Source: Pseudomonas sp. RIT288 (GTDB lineage Bacteria > Pseudomonadota > Gammaproteobacteria > Pseudomonadales > Pseudomonadaceae). From it: a stretch of DNA of 64,000 nt. Below, one piece after another: positions 23,064 through 33,427 of the stretch. Below the pieces are notes generated by a model. The model did not search any database. It saw only the letters and a program-made list of their open reading frames with translations, and was not told the DNA's origin. The position numbers were made by a program, and so were the translations under genes. How positions within the stretch are numbered: position 1 is the first letter of the stretch; each line of letters opens with the position of its first letter. Location: positions 232,332 through 296,331 of the forward strand of contig NZ_JFYN01000005.1 of the NCBI RefSeq assembly GCF_000631985.1, given 5' to 3'.

Positions 23064-24983
23064 ATGAATAGCTGGTTCGGCAACATCAGCGTGAACATGA
23101 AATTGGGTCTGGGCTTCGGCCTGGTCCTGGCCCTGACCTGCGTACTGGCCCTGACGGGATGGACCAGCCTCGGTGGCCTGATTGACCGCAGCAACTGGAT
23201 GAGCGACATCACCCAGCTCAACGCCGGTCTGACCAAGCTGCGCGTGGTGCGCCTGCAGTACATGCTGACCAACGGCGACGAAACCGCCGCGCAGAATGTA
23301 CAAACCACCCTCGAAAGCTTCGCCGCGCAACAACAGGCGCTGATCAACAAGTTCAAGAGCCCGGAAAACGTCAAGCTGCTCAAGCAGCAGGCCGCGACCA
23401 TCGCCGAATACCAGACTTCGCTGAACAAGATGCGCAACGCCTACCGCACCGGCAACAGTGCCCGCGACGTGATGGGCAGCAACGCCGACACCGCTTACAA
23501 CCTGATCGAAACGATCAGCAAGCGTGTGCAGCAAATGGACATGAGCGAGCAGCGCTTCGAGCAGTTCCAGGCCATCACCCAGGCCAAGGAAGCGTTCATC
23601 CTGGCGCGCTATGAAGTGCGCGGCTACACCGCCTCCACCAACGCCGAAACCGAGCAGAAAGCCGTTGGCCAACTGGACGCGGCGATTGCCAGCCTCAAGC
23701 AACTGAACGTGCATTTCGCCGCCACCCAGCAAGACGCCCTGCGTCAGCTGGAAACCGCTCTGACCAACTACCGCAGCGCGTTGCAGGCGTACAAGAACGC
23801 CAACAGCGAAGCGGTGCAGGCGCGTAAAGAGATGACCGATCAGGGCACCGCGATCGTCAACACCAGCGAGCAGCTGTACCAGATCCAGCTCGACCGTCGC
23901 GACATCGAAAGCGCCCAGGCCCGTACCTTCCAGCTGATCAGCACCCTGCTGGCGCTGTTGGTCGGTGTGATTGCCGCGGTGATCATCACCCGTCAGATCA
24001 CCCGTCCGTTGCAGGAAACCCTGGCCGTGGTCGAGCGCATTGCCAGCGGTGACCTGACCCAGAACGTCACCGTCACCCGCCGCGACGAACTCGGCGTGCT
24101 GCAACAAGGCATCGCCCGCATGGGCGTGACCCTGCGCGACCTGATCAGCGGCATCCGCGACGGCGTCACCCAGATCGCCAGCGCCGCCGAAGAACTCTCG
24201 GCCGTGACCGAGCAGACCAGCGCCGGTGTCAACAGCCAGAAGGTCGAGACCGATCAGGTGGCCACCGCCATGCACGAGATGACCGCGACTGTGCAGGAAG
24301 TCGCGCGCAACGCCGAAGAAGCCTCGCAAGCCGCTGCCGCCGCTGACGGCGAGGCCCGTGAAGGCGACAAAGTGGTCAACGAAGCGATCGCGCAGATCGA
24401 GCGTCTGGCCAGCGAAGTGGTGCGTTCTACCGAAGCCATGAGCGTGCTGCAACAGGAAAGCGACAAGATCGGCAGCGTCATGGACGTGATCAAGGCCGTG
24501 GCCGAACAGACCAACCTGCTGGCACTCAACGCAGCGATTGAAGCCGCGCGTGCCGGTGAAGCCGGCCGTGGGTTTGCCGTGGTCGCCGACGAAGTCCGTG
24601 GCCTGGCCCAGCGCACACAGAAATCCACCGAAGAAATCGAAGGTCTGGTCGCCGGTCTGCAGAACGGCACCCAACAAGTGGCTGCCGTGATGAACAACAG
24701 CCGCGCCCTGACCGACAGCAGCGTGGCCCTGACCCGCAAGGCTGGCGACTCGCTGGAAAACATCACCCGCACGGTGTCGAACATCCAGTCGATGAACCAG
24801 CAGATCGCCGCCGCTGCCGAGCAGCAAAGCGCCGTGGCCGAAGAAATCAGCCGCAGCATCATCAACGTGCGCGACGTGTCGGAACAGACGGCGGCGGCGA
24901 GTGATGAAACCGCAGCGTCCAGCGTTGAACTGGCGCGCCTGGGTGGTCAGTTGCAGCAGATGGTCAGCCACTTCCGCGTCTGA
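23064..24983 (+). CDS. Methyl-accepting chemotaxis protein with large (HBM-type) sensor
   Basis: A 639-residue chemoreceptor. The start at 23064 has GGAGG 7 bp upstream. Transmembrane helix 1 is about residues 10-32 ([19 protein letters not shown]) and helix 2 about 290-312 ([20 protein letters not shown]). The periplasmic part of about 255 residues is all-helical and long, which fits the helical bimodular (HBM) domain that binds organic acids in Pseudomonas receptors. HAMP follows ([20 protein letters not shown]), then the signalling hairpin with the conserved tip [19 protein letters not shown]. There is no C-terminal CheR-binding pentapeptide. The ligand cannot be read from sequence. Confidence 0.93.
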   Translation: MNSWFGNISVNMKLGLGFGLVLALTCVLALTGWTSLGGLIDRSNWMSDITQLNAGLTKLRVVRLQYMLTNGDETAAQNVQTTLESFAAQQQALINKFKSPENVKLLKQQAATIAEYQTSLNKMRNAYRTGNSARDVMGSNADTAYNLIETISKRVQQMDMSEQRFEQFQAITQAKEAFILARYEVRGYTASTNAETEQKAVGQLDAAIASLKQLNVHFAATQQDALRQLETALTNYRSALQAYKNANSEAVQARKEMTDQGTAIVNTSEQLYQIQLDRRDIESAQARTFQLISTLLALLVGVIAAVIITRQITRPLQETLAVVERIASGDLTQNVTVTRRDELGVLQQGIARMGVTLRDLISGIRDGVTQIASAAEELSAVTEQTSAGVNSQKVETDQVATAMHEMTATVQEVARNAEEASQAAAAADGEAREGDKVVNEAIAQIERLASEVVRSTEAMSVLQQESDKIGSVMDVIKAVAEQTNLLALNAAIEAARAGEAGRGFAVVADEVRGLAQRTQKSTEEIEGLVAGLQNGTQQVAAVMNNSRALTDSSVALTRKAGDSLENITRTVSNIQSMNQQIAAAAEQQSAVAEEISRSIINVRDVSEQTAAASDETAASSVELARLGGQLQQMVSHFRV

Positions 24984-25015
24984 TCTTCACCTCTGCGCTG
25001 AACGAAAGATCGATT

Positions 25016-25107
25016 CGCGAGCAGGCTCGCTCCTACAGGTACGGCGTTGATCACGGATCATGTGAACAACGCCAATCCCTTGCAGGAGTGAGCCTGCTCG
25101 CGATGGC
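25016..25107. repeat. Paired REP palindromes (GAGCAGGCT type)
   Basis: CGCGAGCAGGCTCGCTCCTAC at 25016 and its inverted partner GCAGGAGTGAGCCTGCTCGC at 25082 form a BIME-like pair after the chemoreceptor gene. This is the common Pseudomonas REP type. Confidence 0.85.
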
Positions 25108-25178
25108 GTCAGCCCAGCCCCCTTCACGTCGCAGACAACCCGCCCTGCGGCAGCTCCTGCAGAGGTTGTCATACGCCT

Positions 25179-26552
25179 CTAGCGTGTCCCGCGTTGGCGC
25201 AACGCCGACGGCATGAAATACGCGTCTTCCGGTACCGGTTGCGAGAAGTCCACGGTGGAGGCTTCTTCGTTGTCGAGGTTCTGCACGTAGTAACGTCGTG
25301 CCTGCAAGTCGTGGAACACGTCCAGTGCGCTCCAGGTGGTGGGCAGGTCGTAGAAGTTTTTCAGGTAGGCCATCGACACCCGCCACAACTCCCCTCGCCC
25401 ATCATATTGGTCGACCAGCGCCGCGCCCCAGCTGTCCTCGTCGAGAAACAACACGCGCTTGGAATAGACATGTCGCGCGCCCGGCTTCAGATTGCCTTCG
25501 ACCACCCACACGCGGTGCAGCTCATAGCGAGTGAATTGCGGGTTGAGGTGGCCCGGGGTCAGCAGTTGTGCGTACTTCACGTCGGGGCTGCCGACCTTGT
25601 AGTTGTTGTAGGGGATGTAGATTTCCTGTTTGCCCTTGAGCTTCCAGTCGTAGCGGTCCGGCGCGCCGTTGAACAGGTCGGTGTCATCGGCAGTGCGCAG
25701 GCCATCGGATGAGGCGATCGGCGTGTCATACGCCAGGTTCGGCGCGCGGCGCACGCGGCGTTGGCCGGCGTCGTAGACCCAGGCCTGACGCGGGTCCTTG
25801 AGCTGATCGAGCATCTCGTGCACCAGCGCCGCACCACCGGCCAGTCGCGCCGGACTTTTCACGAAGGCGAGGTAGTAGAACAGGATGTTTTTCAGGTCAG
25901 CGTACTGCCCGCCCGGACGGTAGAAGTTGAACAGTGCTTCCTGCTGCGAGGTGACGAGTGCAAAGCTGCCGTTGCGCTGCACCGGTGCTTCGGAAGCACG
26001 ACGCACCACGTAGATCCCGCGATAACGGGTGATGTGGTTCCACAGCACCTCGATGCCGTCCTTGGGCACCGGGAACGGTACACCGCCGTAGGCATCGGCG
26101 AATCCGCTGCCACCCTCCAGCAGTTTGGCCGAGGTCGCGTTCTTCAGAGTGTTGTCATACAGCCACTGCGGCGCCGAGCCCGAGCGGCGCGACGGATAGA
26201 CCGGCATCTGGAACGTGTCGGGGTAGCTGGTGAACAACGCGATCTGACCGGGGCTGAGGTGGGCCTTGTACTGGTCGAGATTGGCCTTGGTGATGGTGAA
26301 CAGCGGCTTGTCCGCGGCGTATGGATCCGGGTGATGTTGTCCAGGTTTGTAACCGGCCGGCGCCTGGGTGATGCCGCCGGTCCAGGCCGGAATGGTGCCG
26401 GCGGCGTTGCCGGCACGCTCGGCGCCCAGGGGCGTGAGGGTGGTTTTCAGTTGTTCGGCTTGTTGCGGGGTGATGGCGCCGAGTGCACTGCCGGCGCTCA
26501 GGCCCAGAACCAGCGCCAGCATGGTTTTGCTGAGTCGTGATGCGTAAAACAT
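25179..26552 (-). CDS. DUF1329 periplasmic protein
   Basis: A 457-residue secreted protein of the DUF1329 family. The start at 26552 has CGGAG upstream and gives a signal peptide (SKTMLALVLGLSAGSALG-AIT). The mature part begins ITPQQAEQLKTTLTPLGAER and has family features such as GTIPAWTGGIT and PYNNYKV. DUF1329 genes usually accompany DUF1302 outer-membrane proteins, as here, and such pairs are linked to lipid or sterol handling in the envelope. Exact function is unknown. A REP pair lies between the two genes, so they may be separately terminated despite shared orientation. Confidence 0.85.
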   Translation of the reverse strand: MFYASRLSKTMLALVLGLSAGSALGAITPQQAEQLKTTLTPLGAERAGNAAGTIPAWTGGITQAPAGYKPGQHHPDPYAADKPLFTITKANLDQYKAHLSPGQIALFTSYPDTFQMPVYPSRRSGSAPQWLYDNTLKNATSAKLLEGGSGFADAYGGVPFPVPKDGIEVLWNHITRYRGIYVVRRASEAPVQRNGSFALVTSQQEALFNFYRPGGQYADLKNILFYYLAFVKSPARLAGGAALVHEMLDQLKDPRQAWVYDAGQRRVRRAPNLAYDTPIASSDGLRTADDTDLFNGAPDRYDWKLKGKQEIYIPYNNYKVGSPDVKYAQLLTPGHLNPQFTRYELHRVWVVEGNLKPGARHVYSKRVLFLDEDSWGAALVDQYDGRGELWRVSMAYLKNFYDLPTTWSALDVFHDLQARRYYVQNLDNEEASTVDFSQPVPEDAYFMPSALRQRGTR

Positions 26553-26597
26553 GATCGATCTCCGAGAGGGGAGTGAGGTCTGAAAATCACCGCAAGT

Positions 26598-26695
26598 CCC
26601 TTGTAGGAGTGAGCCTGCTCGCGATAGCGGTGTGTCAGACAACATTTACTGCGACTGAAAATCCGCTATCGCGAGCAGGCTCACTCCTACAAGGG
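26598..26695. repeat. Inverted REP pair
   Basis: CCCTTGTAGGAGTGAGCCTG...ATAGCGG at 26598-26630 is repeated in inverse at 26663-26695, allowing a long stem of about 33 bp between the DUF1302 and DUF1329 genes. Confidence 0.85.
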
Positions 26696-26715
26696 GTGCG
26701 CCTGTGTTCTGGATA

Positions 26716-28674
26716 TCAAAGGAAATACTTGAGGTTGAACCCGACGTTGTCGCGGTCGCGAATCCCGTTGTTCTGCCCGCCGCCCCAGAAGTTGGTGTAT
26801 TGCACCTCGGCTTCGAGCTTGTTCTGGTAGTTGGCCTTGATCCCCAGGGTGTAGGCCTTGCGCCCGTCGATGGTGTTGCCGGCCTGATAGCTGTTGCCCT
26901 TGAAGTCATCCTTGTAGACGACGTAAGGCGAGACGTTGACCCCAGCGTACACGTCGTTCCAGGTGCCGTTGAACATCACCGTGTAGCTGTAGGAGTCGCG
27001 GTTGACCTGATCGTCACGATCACCGCCGGACACATAAGAAGTGTTGCCGGTACCCGCGTAATAACGCGTACTGCCATCGTAAGCGGTGTATTGCAGGCTG
27101 CTGCCGCGCAGGTGTTCGGAGGCCAGTTCGAAGATGCCGAACATCGAGTCGAACGACAGCGTCGGCCCGAAGTTGTAGATGCTGCCCAGCGAGGTGTTGA
27201 ACGCCTCCACGCGCTCGGCGTTATTGATCTCGCTGTCGAGGGTGACCATCTGCCCGCCGACGTTGACGGGCTTGCCGGTCACCGCTACGGCGGCACCGTT
27301 GGCCAGGTCACCGATCAAATCGTTGGTGGCCGCCACACCGATCGGCAGGTTCGGTCGATAGGCGATTTCACCGAACACCGAAGCCTGGCCCAAAGTGGTG
27401 TTGAAGCTGAAACCGTACATGCGAATGTCTTCGGCATAACGCCGATGCGCCTGGATGTTGCCCATCACATCGGCCGTCGCCAGACCGTTGGCCAACGCTC
27501 CGGCCTGACTGCCGGCCACGCTGGAGAGCATGTTGGTCAGGGCATTCATGTCGATGCCCTTGTAGCCACCGAGGTCAGCGGCGATGGTCGGCTCCTTGGC
27601 GTGGTAGTTGACCAGATACAGGCCGAACTCGGTGCTGTTGAGTTCCTCGGCGATGTAGCGGAAGGCGAAGCCGAACTGACCGTCGTTGCGTGCGTTGTAG
27701 TCCTTGCCGATCGACGCCACCTTGAGCGTGTTGCCGTAGGCCGGCGTCACACCGTTGGCGTACAGGCCGGTGCTTTTTAGCGCCGGGCCGAGCAACGGGT
27801 TGTTGCCCAGTGCGCTGTACAGACCAATGACGTTGCCGAAGCCCGGCACCGGGGTATCAAGCGCGGTGCCGCCGAAGTTGTTGTAACCGGTGTTGCCGCC
27901 ATCGGCGAACAGATCGGTCTGCGAGTAGAAAGTGCCAACCGGATCGATGCGGGTTTCTTTCCAGTTGGTCTGGTAGAAACTTTCCAGGGTCAGCGAATCG
28001 CTGAGGCCAATGTTGAAGCTCAAGGCCTCCACCGGCATCAGCACTTCCTTGACCTCGGCCCCCGGCAAACGGTACTTCGCCGCGTCCACCGGGTTGGTGG
28101 TGTTGATCCCGCCGCGATAGAAAATCCCCTCGCCCCAGTTGAACACCTGACGCCCGACCCGCGCAGTCACCGGCATCTGCGCCACGTCCCAGTTGCCGTA
28201 GACATAGGCGTCGAGCATCTCGATCCGGCTGCCGGCGATGTCGCGGGTCTGGCTGGTGAAACGGTCGTCCTGCGGATAGCTCTGACTCGGTTGCGACGGG
28301 TTGTTGTTGCGGTAGTAATCGTTGCGCTTGTCCATCAACTGGGTGTCGTAGAACGCCGTGCCGCGCAGGAACATCCCGTAGTTCTGGTAGTTGGCTTCCA
28401 GCTCCGAAGTGATCTTGTACACCTCGGAAACCAGCCCGGTATCGAAGTTGCGATTGCCGTCGTTGGTGTTGACGTCATCGTTGTTCTTGTCGCGCCCCTG
28501 CACCCGCCACAAACGACCATAGGACAGCGTCGTGTCGATCGAGCCGGTGACTTGATTGTCCAGCACGCTGAACTCGGCAGCCTGCACCGGATCCACCGCG
28601 CAGAGTTGCAGCAGCCCTGCCAGGCCGACACCGGGAAGTGCCACGCCGGTGAGGCGCAATCGAGTGTTGATCAT
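26716..28674 (-). CDS. DUF1302 outer-membrane protein
   Basis: A 652-residue protein with a signal peptide (RLRLTGVALPGVGLAGLLQL, cleavage after VQA). AAGGAGG upstream fixes the start at 28674; the frame stays open further upstream only because it shadows the neighbouring gene. The mature sequence starts FSVLDNQVTGSIDTTLSYG, has many alternating beta strands and ends in Phe-Leu (NVGFNLKYFL), typical for an outer-membrane barrel. DUF1302 members are predicted porin-like channels for hydrophobic or steroid/lipid substrates. It lies 43 bp after a phospholipase-like gene and before DUF1329, suggesting joint work in lipid uptake. Confidence 0.88.
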   Translation of the reverse strand: MINTRLRLTGVALPGVGLAGLLQLCAVDPVQAAEFSVLDNQVTGSIDTTLSYGRLWRVQGRDKNNDDVNTNDGNRNFDTGLVSEVYKITSELEANYQNYGMFLRGTAFYDTQLMDKRNDYYRNNNPSQPSQSYPQDDRFTSQTRDIAGSRIEMLDAYVYGNWDVAQMPVTARVGRQVFNWGEGIFYRGGINTTNPVDAAKYRLPGAEVKEVLMPVEALSFNIGLSDSLTLESFYQTNWKETRIDPVGTFYSQTDLFADGGNTGYNNFGGTALDTPVPGFGNVIGLYSALGNNPLLGPALKSTGLYANGVTPAYGNTLKVASIGKDYNARNDGQFGFAFRYIAEELNSTEFGLYLVNYHAKEPTIAADLGGYKGIDMNALTNMLSSVAGSQAGALANGLATADVMGNIQAHRRYAEDIRMYGFSFNTTLGQASVFGEIAYRPNLPIGVAATNDLIGDLANGAAVAVTGKPVNVGGQMVTLDSEINNAERVEAFNTSLGSIYNFGPTLSFDSMFGIFELASEHLRGSSLQYTAYDGSTRYYAGTGNTSYVSGGDRDDQVNRDSYSYTVMFNGTWNDVYAGVNVSPYVVYKDDFKGNSYQAGNTIDGRKAYTLGIKANYQNKLEAEVQYTNFWGGGQNNGIRDRDNVGFNLKYFL

Positions 28675-28717
28675 GGGTTCCTCCTTGTTCTTATTGTTTT
28701 TTGCGTGGCCGCGATGG

Positions 28718-30007
28718 CTACGGTGCCAGCCCCGCGCGGACATAAATCCGGCTGTGCGCGCCGAAATGCCCGAGCAGTTTGAACAGCTGCTGATTGAGTG
28801 CCGGATGTTCGAAACGCTCGCGCTGCAACTGGTTGCCGCTGCTGAAATCACCGGTGACCGGAGCCGTCTCCAGCCACTGGCCGATGGCTTCATCGAACGC
28901 TGCCGAGTCCTCGACCGACTCGGCGCTGACCACTTCGCGCAAGTAGTCCACCGAGTACGGCGGATACTGTTGGTCTTGAGCGACATCGGCGTAGGCCGCG
29001 AGCATCGGATGCGCCTGACCGGTGCGCAGCACGCGACGCAGCCAGGTCGATTGATACTTCTCGATTTCCATGTGGCGGGTGGCGACGCGTTCGATCGAGG
29101 CTTTTTTATCATCGGCAAAACCAGCCAGCGCCTTGCCTTCCAGCAGCAACAGACTGGGCAGTTCGACCCCGGGCAGCGGCTTGGCGTGATACGGCTGGGT
29201 CAAGTCCTGCACGTGGTGCACGCCCCACCCGAGAAACCGGTAACCCCAGTAAGAATGGCCACTGGCGAACGCCAAACGCGCCAGCCCCAGGTATTGATAG
29301 GCGCGCCAGTCCGGCCAACTGCGCTGAAGAAATCCGGCAGCGGCATACACCACCGCGCTTTCATGGAAGAAGCCCATGTGGAACGGCGCCTGCGAGCTGT
29401 ACTGAAAACGCGCATCGCCAAACGGCTGCAGGCCGAAGCCATACAGCGCGCCGACCTCGCCGGGGTTGTCGCTGAACAGGTTGATGTCGTGACCGTAATC
29501 CGGCTCGTCGGCAGCGCTTGCCAGTACCGCCAGCGGTGCGACTTTCTCGCCGTCCGCCACGCGAATGAAACGCTGGCGATTCCATGGCGAAAGCGTCTGC
29601 TCGACCATCACCTGATCGGCGCTGAGAGGTTCGCGTTCGGGCAGGTCTTGGCCCGGCAGCGGCTGAATGACCATCGCCAGATGAATGCGCGGATTGAGCC
29701 GCAACGCCGTGAGAAAGTCGTGGCGCAGATTGTCACCCGGCACCGCTGGCAACTTCAGATTGTCGGGGCGCGGCGGGTACTGGGTGAAGTGTTCACGGGC
29801 GAAGCTTTCCTGTTGCTCCAGCAGTGCAACCACGGCCGGATATTGCTCGGCGAGAAAATGCTCCAGCGGCTCGACCTCGACCGGCGGCGCATCACGCAGC
29901 GCCGGTAATTCCTGCAACGCCAGATAGCTGCCCACCGTGTGGTTCGACCAGCCCCACGCCGTCGGGGCCATTGCACAAAGCAGCAACAGGAGAAAGGTCA
30001 GCTTCAT
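28718..30007 (-). CDS. Secreted phospholipase C/P1 nuclease-fold protein
   Basis: A 429-residue secreted protein. Signal peptide MKLTFLLLLLCAMAPTAWG leaves a mature N-terminus Trp-Ser-Asn-His; in zinc phospholipases C and P1 nucleases the mature Trp1 and following His bind zinc. The motif GWGVHHVQDLTQPYHA gives further zinc ligands (His-His, Asp, His) in the expected pattern. The protein is longer than classical phospholipase C (about 245 residues), with extra N-terminal segments. Together with the DUF1302/DUF1329 genes it suggests cleavage of an extracellular or envelope phospholipid. Activity on phospholipid rather than nucleic acid is inferred. Confidence 0.72.
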   Translation of the reverse strand: MKLTFLLLLLCAMAPTAWGWSNHTVGSYLALQELPALRDAPPVEVEPLEHFLAEQYPAVVALLEQQESFAREHFTQYPPRPDNLKLPAVPGDNLRHDFLTALRLNPRIHLAMVIQPLPGQDLPEREPLSADQVMVEQTLSPWNRQRFIRVADGEKVAPLAVLASAADEPDYGHDINLFSDNPGEVGALYGFGLQPFGDARFQYSSQAPFHMGFFHESAVVYAAAGFLQRSWPDWRAYQYLGLARLAFASGHSYWGYRFLGWGVHHVQDLTQPYHAKPLPGVELPSLLLLEGKALAGFADDKKASIERVATRHMEIEKYQSTWLRRVLRTGQAHPMLAAYADVAQDQQYPPYSVDYLREVVSAESVEDSAAFDEAIGQWLETAPVTGDFSSGNQLQRERFEHPALNQQLFKLLGHFGAHSRIYVRAGLAP

Positions 30008-30130
30008 TGCTTTTAATTCTTATTGGAGGTGCTGTGGGGGTTGAGCCTAACAACCGCCCCCGGCGCTGACACTGTCCGATCTCACCAGAAAAAGTCTCCG
30101 ATAGCGCCATTTCAGGATCACCACCCCCCT

Positions 30131-30220
30131 GTGTAGGAGCTGCTGAAGGCTGCGATCTTTTGACGTTGATTCTTTAAAAACAAGATCAAAAGATCGCAGC
30201 CTGCGGCAGCTCCTACAGGG
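30131..30220. repeat. Inverted REP pair (GATCGCAGCC type)
   Basis: GTAGGAGCTGCTGAAGGCTG at 30133 and, inverted, GATCGCAGCCTGCGGCAGCT at 30193 form a BIME between the phospholipase-like and FGGY kinase genes. This is the second REP sequence type in the window. Confidence 0.85.
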
Positions 30221-30237
30221 GGATTGGTGGTGTTTCT

Positions 30238-31806
30238 TCAGGCGGGGTAACCGGTGATTTTGCGGATGCTCTGATAGAGCGGCTTGAGCTGGCGATACAT
30301 GCGCAGGTACACCTCTTTGTACAAACGCTCATAGACCTGCTGCGCCTCGGGTTGCGGGGTGAACACCGTCCCGACTCGGGTCATCGCAGCAATCGCCGTG
30401 GGGAAATCCGCATACAAGCCCAACCCCACCGCACAACAAATTGCCGCGCCCAGCCCGGACGCTTCATACACATGCGGACGCTCCGCCGGCAGGCCAAAAA
30501 TATTTGCCGTAAGCTGCATCGCTGCATCACTCTGCGAACCGCCACCGGCCACTCGCAGACGCTTGACCGACACCTTCGAACGCCTCTCGATGTTCTCCAG
30601 CCCCTGGCGCAAGGCATACGCCAGCCCTTCCAGAATCGCCCGGTAAATGTGCGCGCGAGTGTGCACGTCGCCGAAGCCGATCATCGCGCCTTTGGCCTCG
30701 ACGCCCGGCTCACGAATCCCCGGCGACCAGTACGGCTGCAGCATCAGCCCCATCGATCCCGGCGGCACCGCGTTCACCAGCGCATCGAACAGTTGCTCGG
30801 GTTCAATGCCCTGCTCTTTCGCCTGCTGCATTTCGCGCAGGCCGAACTCGTTCTTGAACCAGCTGACCATCCAGTAACCGCGATAAATCATCACCTCGCA
30901 GTTGTACTGATCCGGCACCGCCGAAGGGTACGGCGGGATCAGCGGGACGATTTCCAGATAGCGCGAACGGGTGCTGGTAATCGTCGCGGTGGTGCCGTAG
31001 GACAGGCACACGGTGCTCGTATCGACCACGCCGGAACCGACCACTTCGCAGGCCTTGTCAGCGCCCGCGGCAATCAGCGGCAAGCCCTCGGGAATCCCGG
31101 TGTGGCGGCTGGCCTCAGCGCTGATGTAGCCGAGGGTTTCACCGGGTTTGTGCAAGGTCGGCAATTGCTCCGGACGTACCGCCAGCGCCTGCCATTTCCA
31201 GTCACTGGGCGCGGCCCATTTCAGGCGTTTGAAGTCGAACGGCAGATAGCCGACGCAACATCCGACAGAGTCGACAAAGCGCCCACACAGGCGATGGGTG
31301 AGAAAGCCCGAGAGCAGCAGAAACTTGTCGGTCGCCGCCCATACTTCAGGCTGGTGTCTGGCGATCCAGTTGGCCTCGGCCTGAGCACGAAAGTAATCCA
31401 CGGTAGCCTGCGCGCCGACCAGTTTGAACAGCCAGCCCCACGGTCCCTTGATCCCGCCCTCGACTTCGCTCTGGCGTTGATCGAGCCAAAGAATGGCCGG
31501 GCGCAGCGGCTTGCCCTGAGTATCGACGTTGATCACCGTGCCGCGCTGAGTGGTCAGTGAGACGCCGGCAATCTGCGAGCGATCAATCCCGGTTTGCGCC
31601 CATACCTGCTGACAGGCCTCGCCGAGTTTCGCCCAGTAATATTCCGGGTCCTGCTCGGCCCAGCCCGGTTGCGTCGAGTAGTACGCCTGCAACTCGACCT
31701 TGCCTTTGCCGAGCAGATTGCCCTGCAAATCGAAGAGCAATGCGCGCACGCTCTGGGTGCCGTTGTCGATCGCCAGCAGGTAGCGCTTGTTCGAGTGGTT
31801 ATCCAT
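30238..31806 (-). CDS. FGGY-family carbohydrate kinase
   Basis: A 522-residue sugar kinase of the FGGY family. ATP/phosphate motifs are seen: [20 protein letters not shown] (phosphate 1), [28 protein letters not shown] (the FGGY region analogue), [10 protein letters not shown], and [15 protein letters not shown] (adenosine motif). It is the last gene of an operon with GlpD-like and alkyl-DHAP-synthase-like genes (20 bp and 5 bp gaps), so the substrate is more likely a glycerol- or ether-linked polyol than a hexose. The same gene order exists in other pseudomonads. GlpK function is not assigned because specific glycerol-kinase features are lacking. Confidence 0.87.
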   Translation of the reverse strand: MDNHSNKRYLLAIDNGTQSVRALLFDLQGNLLGKGKVELQAYYSTQPGWAEQDPEYYWAKLGEACQQVWAQTGIDRSQIAGVSLTTQRGTVINVDTQGKPLRPAILWLDQRQSEVEGGIKGPWGWLFKLVGAQATVDYFRAQAEANWIARHQPEVWAATDKFLLLSGFLTHRLCGRFVDSVGCCVGYLPFDFKRLKWAAPSDWKWQALAVRPEQLPTLHKPGETLGYISAEASRHTGIPEGLPLIAAGADKACEVVGSGVVDTSTVCLSYGTTATITSTRSRYLEIVPLIPPYPSAVPDQYNCEVMIYRGYWMVSWFKNEFGLREMQQAKEQGIEPEQLFDALVNAVPPGSMGLMLQPYWSPGIREPGVEAKGAMIGFGDVHTRAHIYRAILEGLAYALRQGLENIERRSKVSVKRLRVAGGGSQSDAAMQLTANIFGLPAERPHVYEASGLGAAICCAVGLGLYADFPTAIAAMTRVGTVFTPQPEAQQVYERLYKEVYLRMYRQLKPLYQSIRKITGYPA

Positions 31807-31826
31807 GGCGCTCTCTTCAAGGGGCA

Positions 31827-33422
31827 TCAAGGCGTGGCATCCGGCAGGCCGTGATGGCGTTGCCACAACGCCCGGTAACGCTGCAGCTCTTGCTGCCAGT
31901 GTGCATCGTCCCAGCCCAGGCGAGGCTGGCAGAGTTGGCGGATGGCAACAAAATGCGCTTCGCCACCGCACGCCAGCAACAGGCCCAGACGGGTGCGGCG
32001 CAGCAATAGATCATCGAGGTGCAGAACCATTTCCGCCTCACAGGCGAAGGCCAGTTCTGCCCACAAGGTGTCGGTGTTGCCGACCGTTTCGTGGCCCAAC
32101 TCGGTGATCAACTGCGCCAGTCGCGGCAGATCGCGACCGTGGCGTCCGGCCAGACGTCGCCACTGTTGCGGGCTGAGTCCGGGGATCGACAGTGGCGCTA
32201 CGGCGGCAAAAACGGCGGCGCCATCATCTTCGAAATGGCGGCCAAGCATGTCGGCACAGGCCTTGAGCACTTCGATGGCTTGCGGACGAAATGTTGTCAG
32301 CTTGCCGCCGGCTAACGTGACGCAACCCGGCTCCTGCCACAGCACATGTTCACGGGTTTCATTCGACGGTTTGCCTTGCTGTTCACCCGCCGCGCTGCCC
32401 ACCACCGGACGTACGCCGGACCAGGTCGACAGCACATCGTTCGCCGTCACTTCGGCACCTGGAAATTGTTGCGTGCAAGCCGCCAGCAGATAGTCGAGTT
32501 CTTCGGCGCTGATGCTCGCACTCTGGTCCAGATTCTCGCGATGATCGAGGTCGGTGGTGCCAATCACCGTTGCCCCTTCCCACGGAAAAACAAACACCGG
32601 CCGACGGTCACGCTCATGCAGAAAAGTGAAGGCCTGCGCCACCGGCAAGCGCCAGCCCGGCAACAGCAGATGACTGCCACGCAGCGGGCGCAATTGTCGC
32701 GGAGCCTCGGGCAAACGCAGGCGCTCAGCCCATGCCCCGGTCGCCACCGCCAGCACGCCGCAACGCAATTGCCGCGACCCGCCCGCCTCGCAATCCTCAA
32801 CCTGAACCCCGCACACCCGGCCGTCTTCGCGCAGCAAATGTTCAACGCGCACCCCGTTAAGCACCACTGCGCCATCGGCCCGCGCTTCGTGCAACACGCG
32901 CATCACCAGCCGTGCGTCATCGGTCAGCGCATCAACGAAACAGGTGCCGCCGAGCAGGTGGTTTTCCTTCACCCCCGGCGCCAGAAAACGCAGTTGCTGC
33001 GCGTCATGAAAACAATGGCTGCGGCGTCCCGCCAACGCGTCGTACACCGACAACAAGCCACCGAGCACACGCGGCCCGGGAAAACCGCCGCGATAGTGCG
33101 GCATCATGAAACTCATCGGTTCCACCAGCCCCGGCGCTTCGTCGAGCAGGCGCTGGCGCTCGCGCACCGAATCACGGGTCAGACGCCACTGCCCTTTGGC
33201 GATGTAACGCAAACCGCCGTGAACCATTTTCGACGATCGGCTGGAGGTGCCCCAGGCGAAATCCCGTTGTTCCAGCAGCAGACAACGCCAACCGCGCCGC
33301 GCCGCTTCGCGCAGGATTCCGGCACCGCTGATGCCGCCGCCGATGACGATCAGGTCCCAGCTTGCGTCGGCCAATGTCGGCAAGGTTTGCTGGCGCCACG
33401 CAGCGTTCCAGTCCGGGTGCAT
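31827..33422 (-). CDS. FAD-dependent glycerol-3-phosphate dehydrogenase-like protein
   Basis: A 531-residue GlpD-family flavoenzyme. The N-terminal FAD-binding motif is [32 protein letters not shown] and WSGVRPVVG are further GlpD signatures, and the C-terminal helical domain is present (about 400-520). It would oxidise a glycerol-3-phosphate-type substrate to the dihydroxyacetone phosphate form and feed electrons to quinone. The start at 33422 has GGAG 8 bp upstream and follows the upstream stop by 5 bp. It is a second GlpD-like enzyme outside a glp operon, so an ether-lipid or glycerol-ether derivative is a possible substrate. Confidence 0.87.
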   Translation of the reverse strand: MHPDWNAAWRQQTLPTLADASWDLIVIGGGISGAGILREAARRGWRCLLLEQRDFAWGTSSRSSKMVHGGLRYIAKGQWRLTRDSVRERQRLLDEAPGLVEPMSFMMPHYRGGFPGPRVLGGLLSVYDALAGRRSHCFHDAQQLRFLAPGVKENHLLGGTCFVDALTDDARLVMRVLHEARADGAVVLNGVRVEHLLREDGRVCGVQVEDCEAGGSRQLRCGVLAVATGAWAERLRLPEAPRQLRPLRGSHLLLPGWRLPVAQAFTFLHERDRRPVFVFPWEGATVIGTTDLDHRENLDQSASISAEELDYLLAACTQQFPGAEVTANDVLSTWSGVRPVVGSAAGEQQGKPSNETREHVLWQEPGCVTLAGGKLTTFRPQAIEVLKACADMLGRHFEDDGAAVFAAVAPLSIPGLSPQQWRRLAGRHGRDLPRLAQLITELGHETVGNTDTLWAELAFACEAEMVLHLDDLLLRRTRLGLLLACGGEAHFVAIRQLCQPRLGWDDAHWQQELQRYRALWQRHHGLPDATP

Positions 33423-33427
33423 GACCG

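Noticed and set aside
23022..24971. A 650-codon open frame on the minus strand opposite the chemoreceptor
   Set aside because: It is an antisense shadow of GC-rich coding DNA: the composition is Gly/His/Leu-rich without domains, and the plus strand encodes a textbook chemoreceptor.
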